NCBI GenBank assembly: GCA_018433525.1 | Contig: JAHDRA010000006.1 | Span: 24,950-88,949 of the forward strand | Direction: 5' to 3' | Length of the DNA stretch: 64,000 nucleotides | Origin: Paludibacteraceae bacterium | GTDB taxonomy: Bacteria > Bacteroidota > Bacteroidia > Bacteroidales > Paludibacteraceae | Shown: positions 63,664 to 64,000 of the stretch, piece by piece | Position numbering within the stretch: position 1 is the stretch's first letter | Layout: each line of letters begins with the position of its first letter | Program-made: the position numbers and the translations under genes | Notes under the pieces: model-generated | The model's input: the letters and a program-made list of their open reading frames with translations, nothing else | What the model was told of the DNA's origin: nothing | Database searches by the model: none

Positions 63664-64000
63664 TCGGTAAGTTTTATTTTTGATAAATTTTCCAGAATGA
63701 TTTGGTTCAATCGTGCTTCTTCTTTCAGCTGCTCTTCCAGTTCGGCTTTCAGGGCGGTGAAACGTTCGTTGAAATCGAAGTCGTCGTCGTTGTCGGGTAA
63801 ACCGACATACCGACCGGGCGTAAGCACATAATCGAGTTCTTTTACTTTCTCTATGGATACGGAAGCGCAAAAACCGGGAACATCTTCATAATTGCCATCG
63901 GGATTCCGCCAATTGTGGTATGTATTCGCAATTTGCTGAATATCTTCGCGAGAAAGTTCACGGGTGCGGCGGTTTATCAAATGCCCCAGATTCCGGGCAT
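63660..64000 (-). CDS. hsdM: Type I restriction methyltransferase subunit hsdM, C-terminal end (cut by window edge)
   Basis: The visible 113 residues are the HsdM C-terminus: RNLGHLINRRTRELSREDIQ, VPGFCASVSIEKVKELDYVL followed by TPGRYVG, then a coiled-coil tail that contacts HsdS. The frame is open to the right edge; catalytic motifs lie beyond it. The TGA stop overlaps the ATG of the GIY-YIG gene. With hsdS broken downstream, the methyltransferase probably has no working partner from this locus, although another hsdS could serve. Confidence 0.9.
   Translation of the reverse strand, partial: ARNLGHLINRRTRELSREDIQQIANTYHNWRNPDGNYEDVPGFCASVSIEKVKELDYVLTPGRYVGLPDNDDDFDFNERFTALKAELEEQLKEEARLNQIILENLSKIKLTE

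Noticed and set aside
63664..63870. Longer N-terminus for the GIY-YIG protein
   Set aside because: The extra Arg-rich residues are an out-of-frame reading of hsdM. The ATG at 63661-63663 overlaps the hsdM stop in the usual ATGA manner.

Overview
The window comes from a member of the Bacteroidota, most likely an anaerobic Bacteroidales. The signs are SusC/SusD pairs, TAnnTTTG-type -7 promoter elements, type IX secretion (T9SS) C-terminal sorting domains ending in short K-rich tails, a Bacteroidota-type sdhC-A-B operon, and the gene order rsfS-ftsH-LUD-cdsA. No rRNA, tRNA or CRISPR was seen.

Layout. (1) 1-2510, minus: a restriction-modification locus with a methyltransferase cut by the window edge, a PD-(D/E)XK-like restriction enzyme and a second methyltransferase of another motif order. 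(2) 3025-3489: an Hsp20 chaperone. (3) 4115-36583, all minus: a pectin utilization locus of about 32 kb. Transcription starts with SusC, SusD and a DUF4957-like surface lipoprotein. It continues through GH28, CE12, GH105, a modular CE8, two PL1, a CE8, a small secreted protein, a third PL1, an esterase-CE8 fusion and a DUF4861 protein. It ends in a six-gene hexuronate operon: uxaC, uxaE, an SDR mannonate oxidoreductase, a PfkB kinase, gnd and a LarA-superfamily protein. (4) 37408-38658: an MFS permease, then clpB (minus) and pyruvate phosphate dikinase (plus). (5) 44992-50179: housekeeping genes rsfS, ftsH, LUD, cdsA and an acyltransferase. (6) 50446-58253: three secreted proteins, two of them very large T9SS cargo. 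(7) 58354-58744: an ORF-less group II intron directly behind a terminator hairpin. (8) 58773-62297: sdhC-A-B. (9) 62324-64000: a decayed type I restriction locus: hsdM end, a GIY-YIG gene with a palindrome-rich tail, and an hsdS pseudogene.

How it works together. Lyases, esterases and glycosidases strip and cut pectin, SusCD imports oligomers, and GH105 and GH28 release uronic acids. UxaC, UxaE and the SDR would turn galacturonate into mannonate. The usual next genes, uxuA and kdgA, are absent. Instead the operon holds gnd and a LarA-like enzyme that keeps the H-K-H residue spacing of lactate racemase. This suggests a route mannonate to gluconate to 6-phosphogluconate to ribulose 5-phosphate, which is the most interesting proposal here. 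A 14-base palindrome, TGTGTGCGCACACA and close variants, lies at the promoters of both uxaC and susC and probably binds one LacI-type regulator encoded elsewhere. A different palindrome, GCAAWCGTTTG, overlaps the -33 box of the two secreted-protein transcription units at 50446 and 55215.
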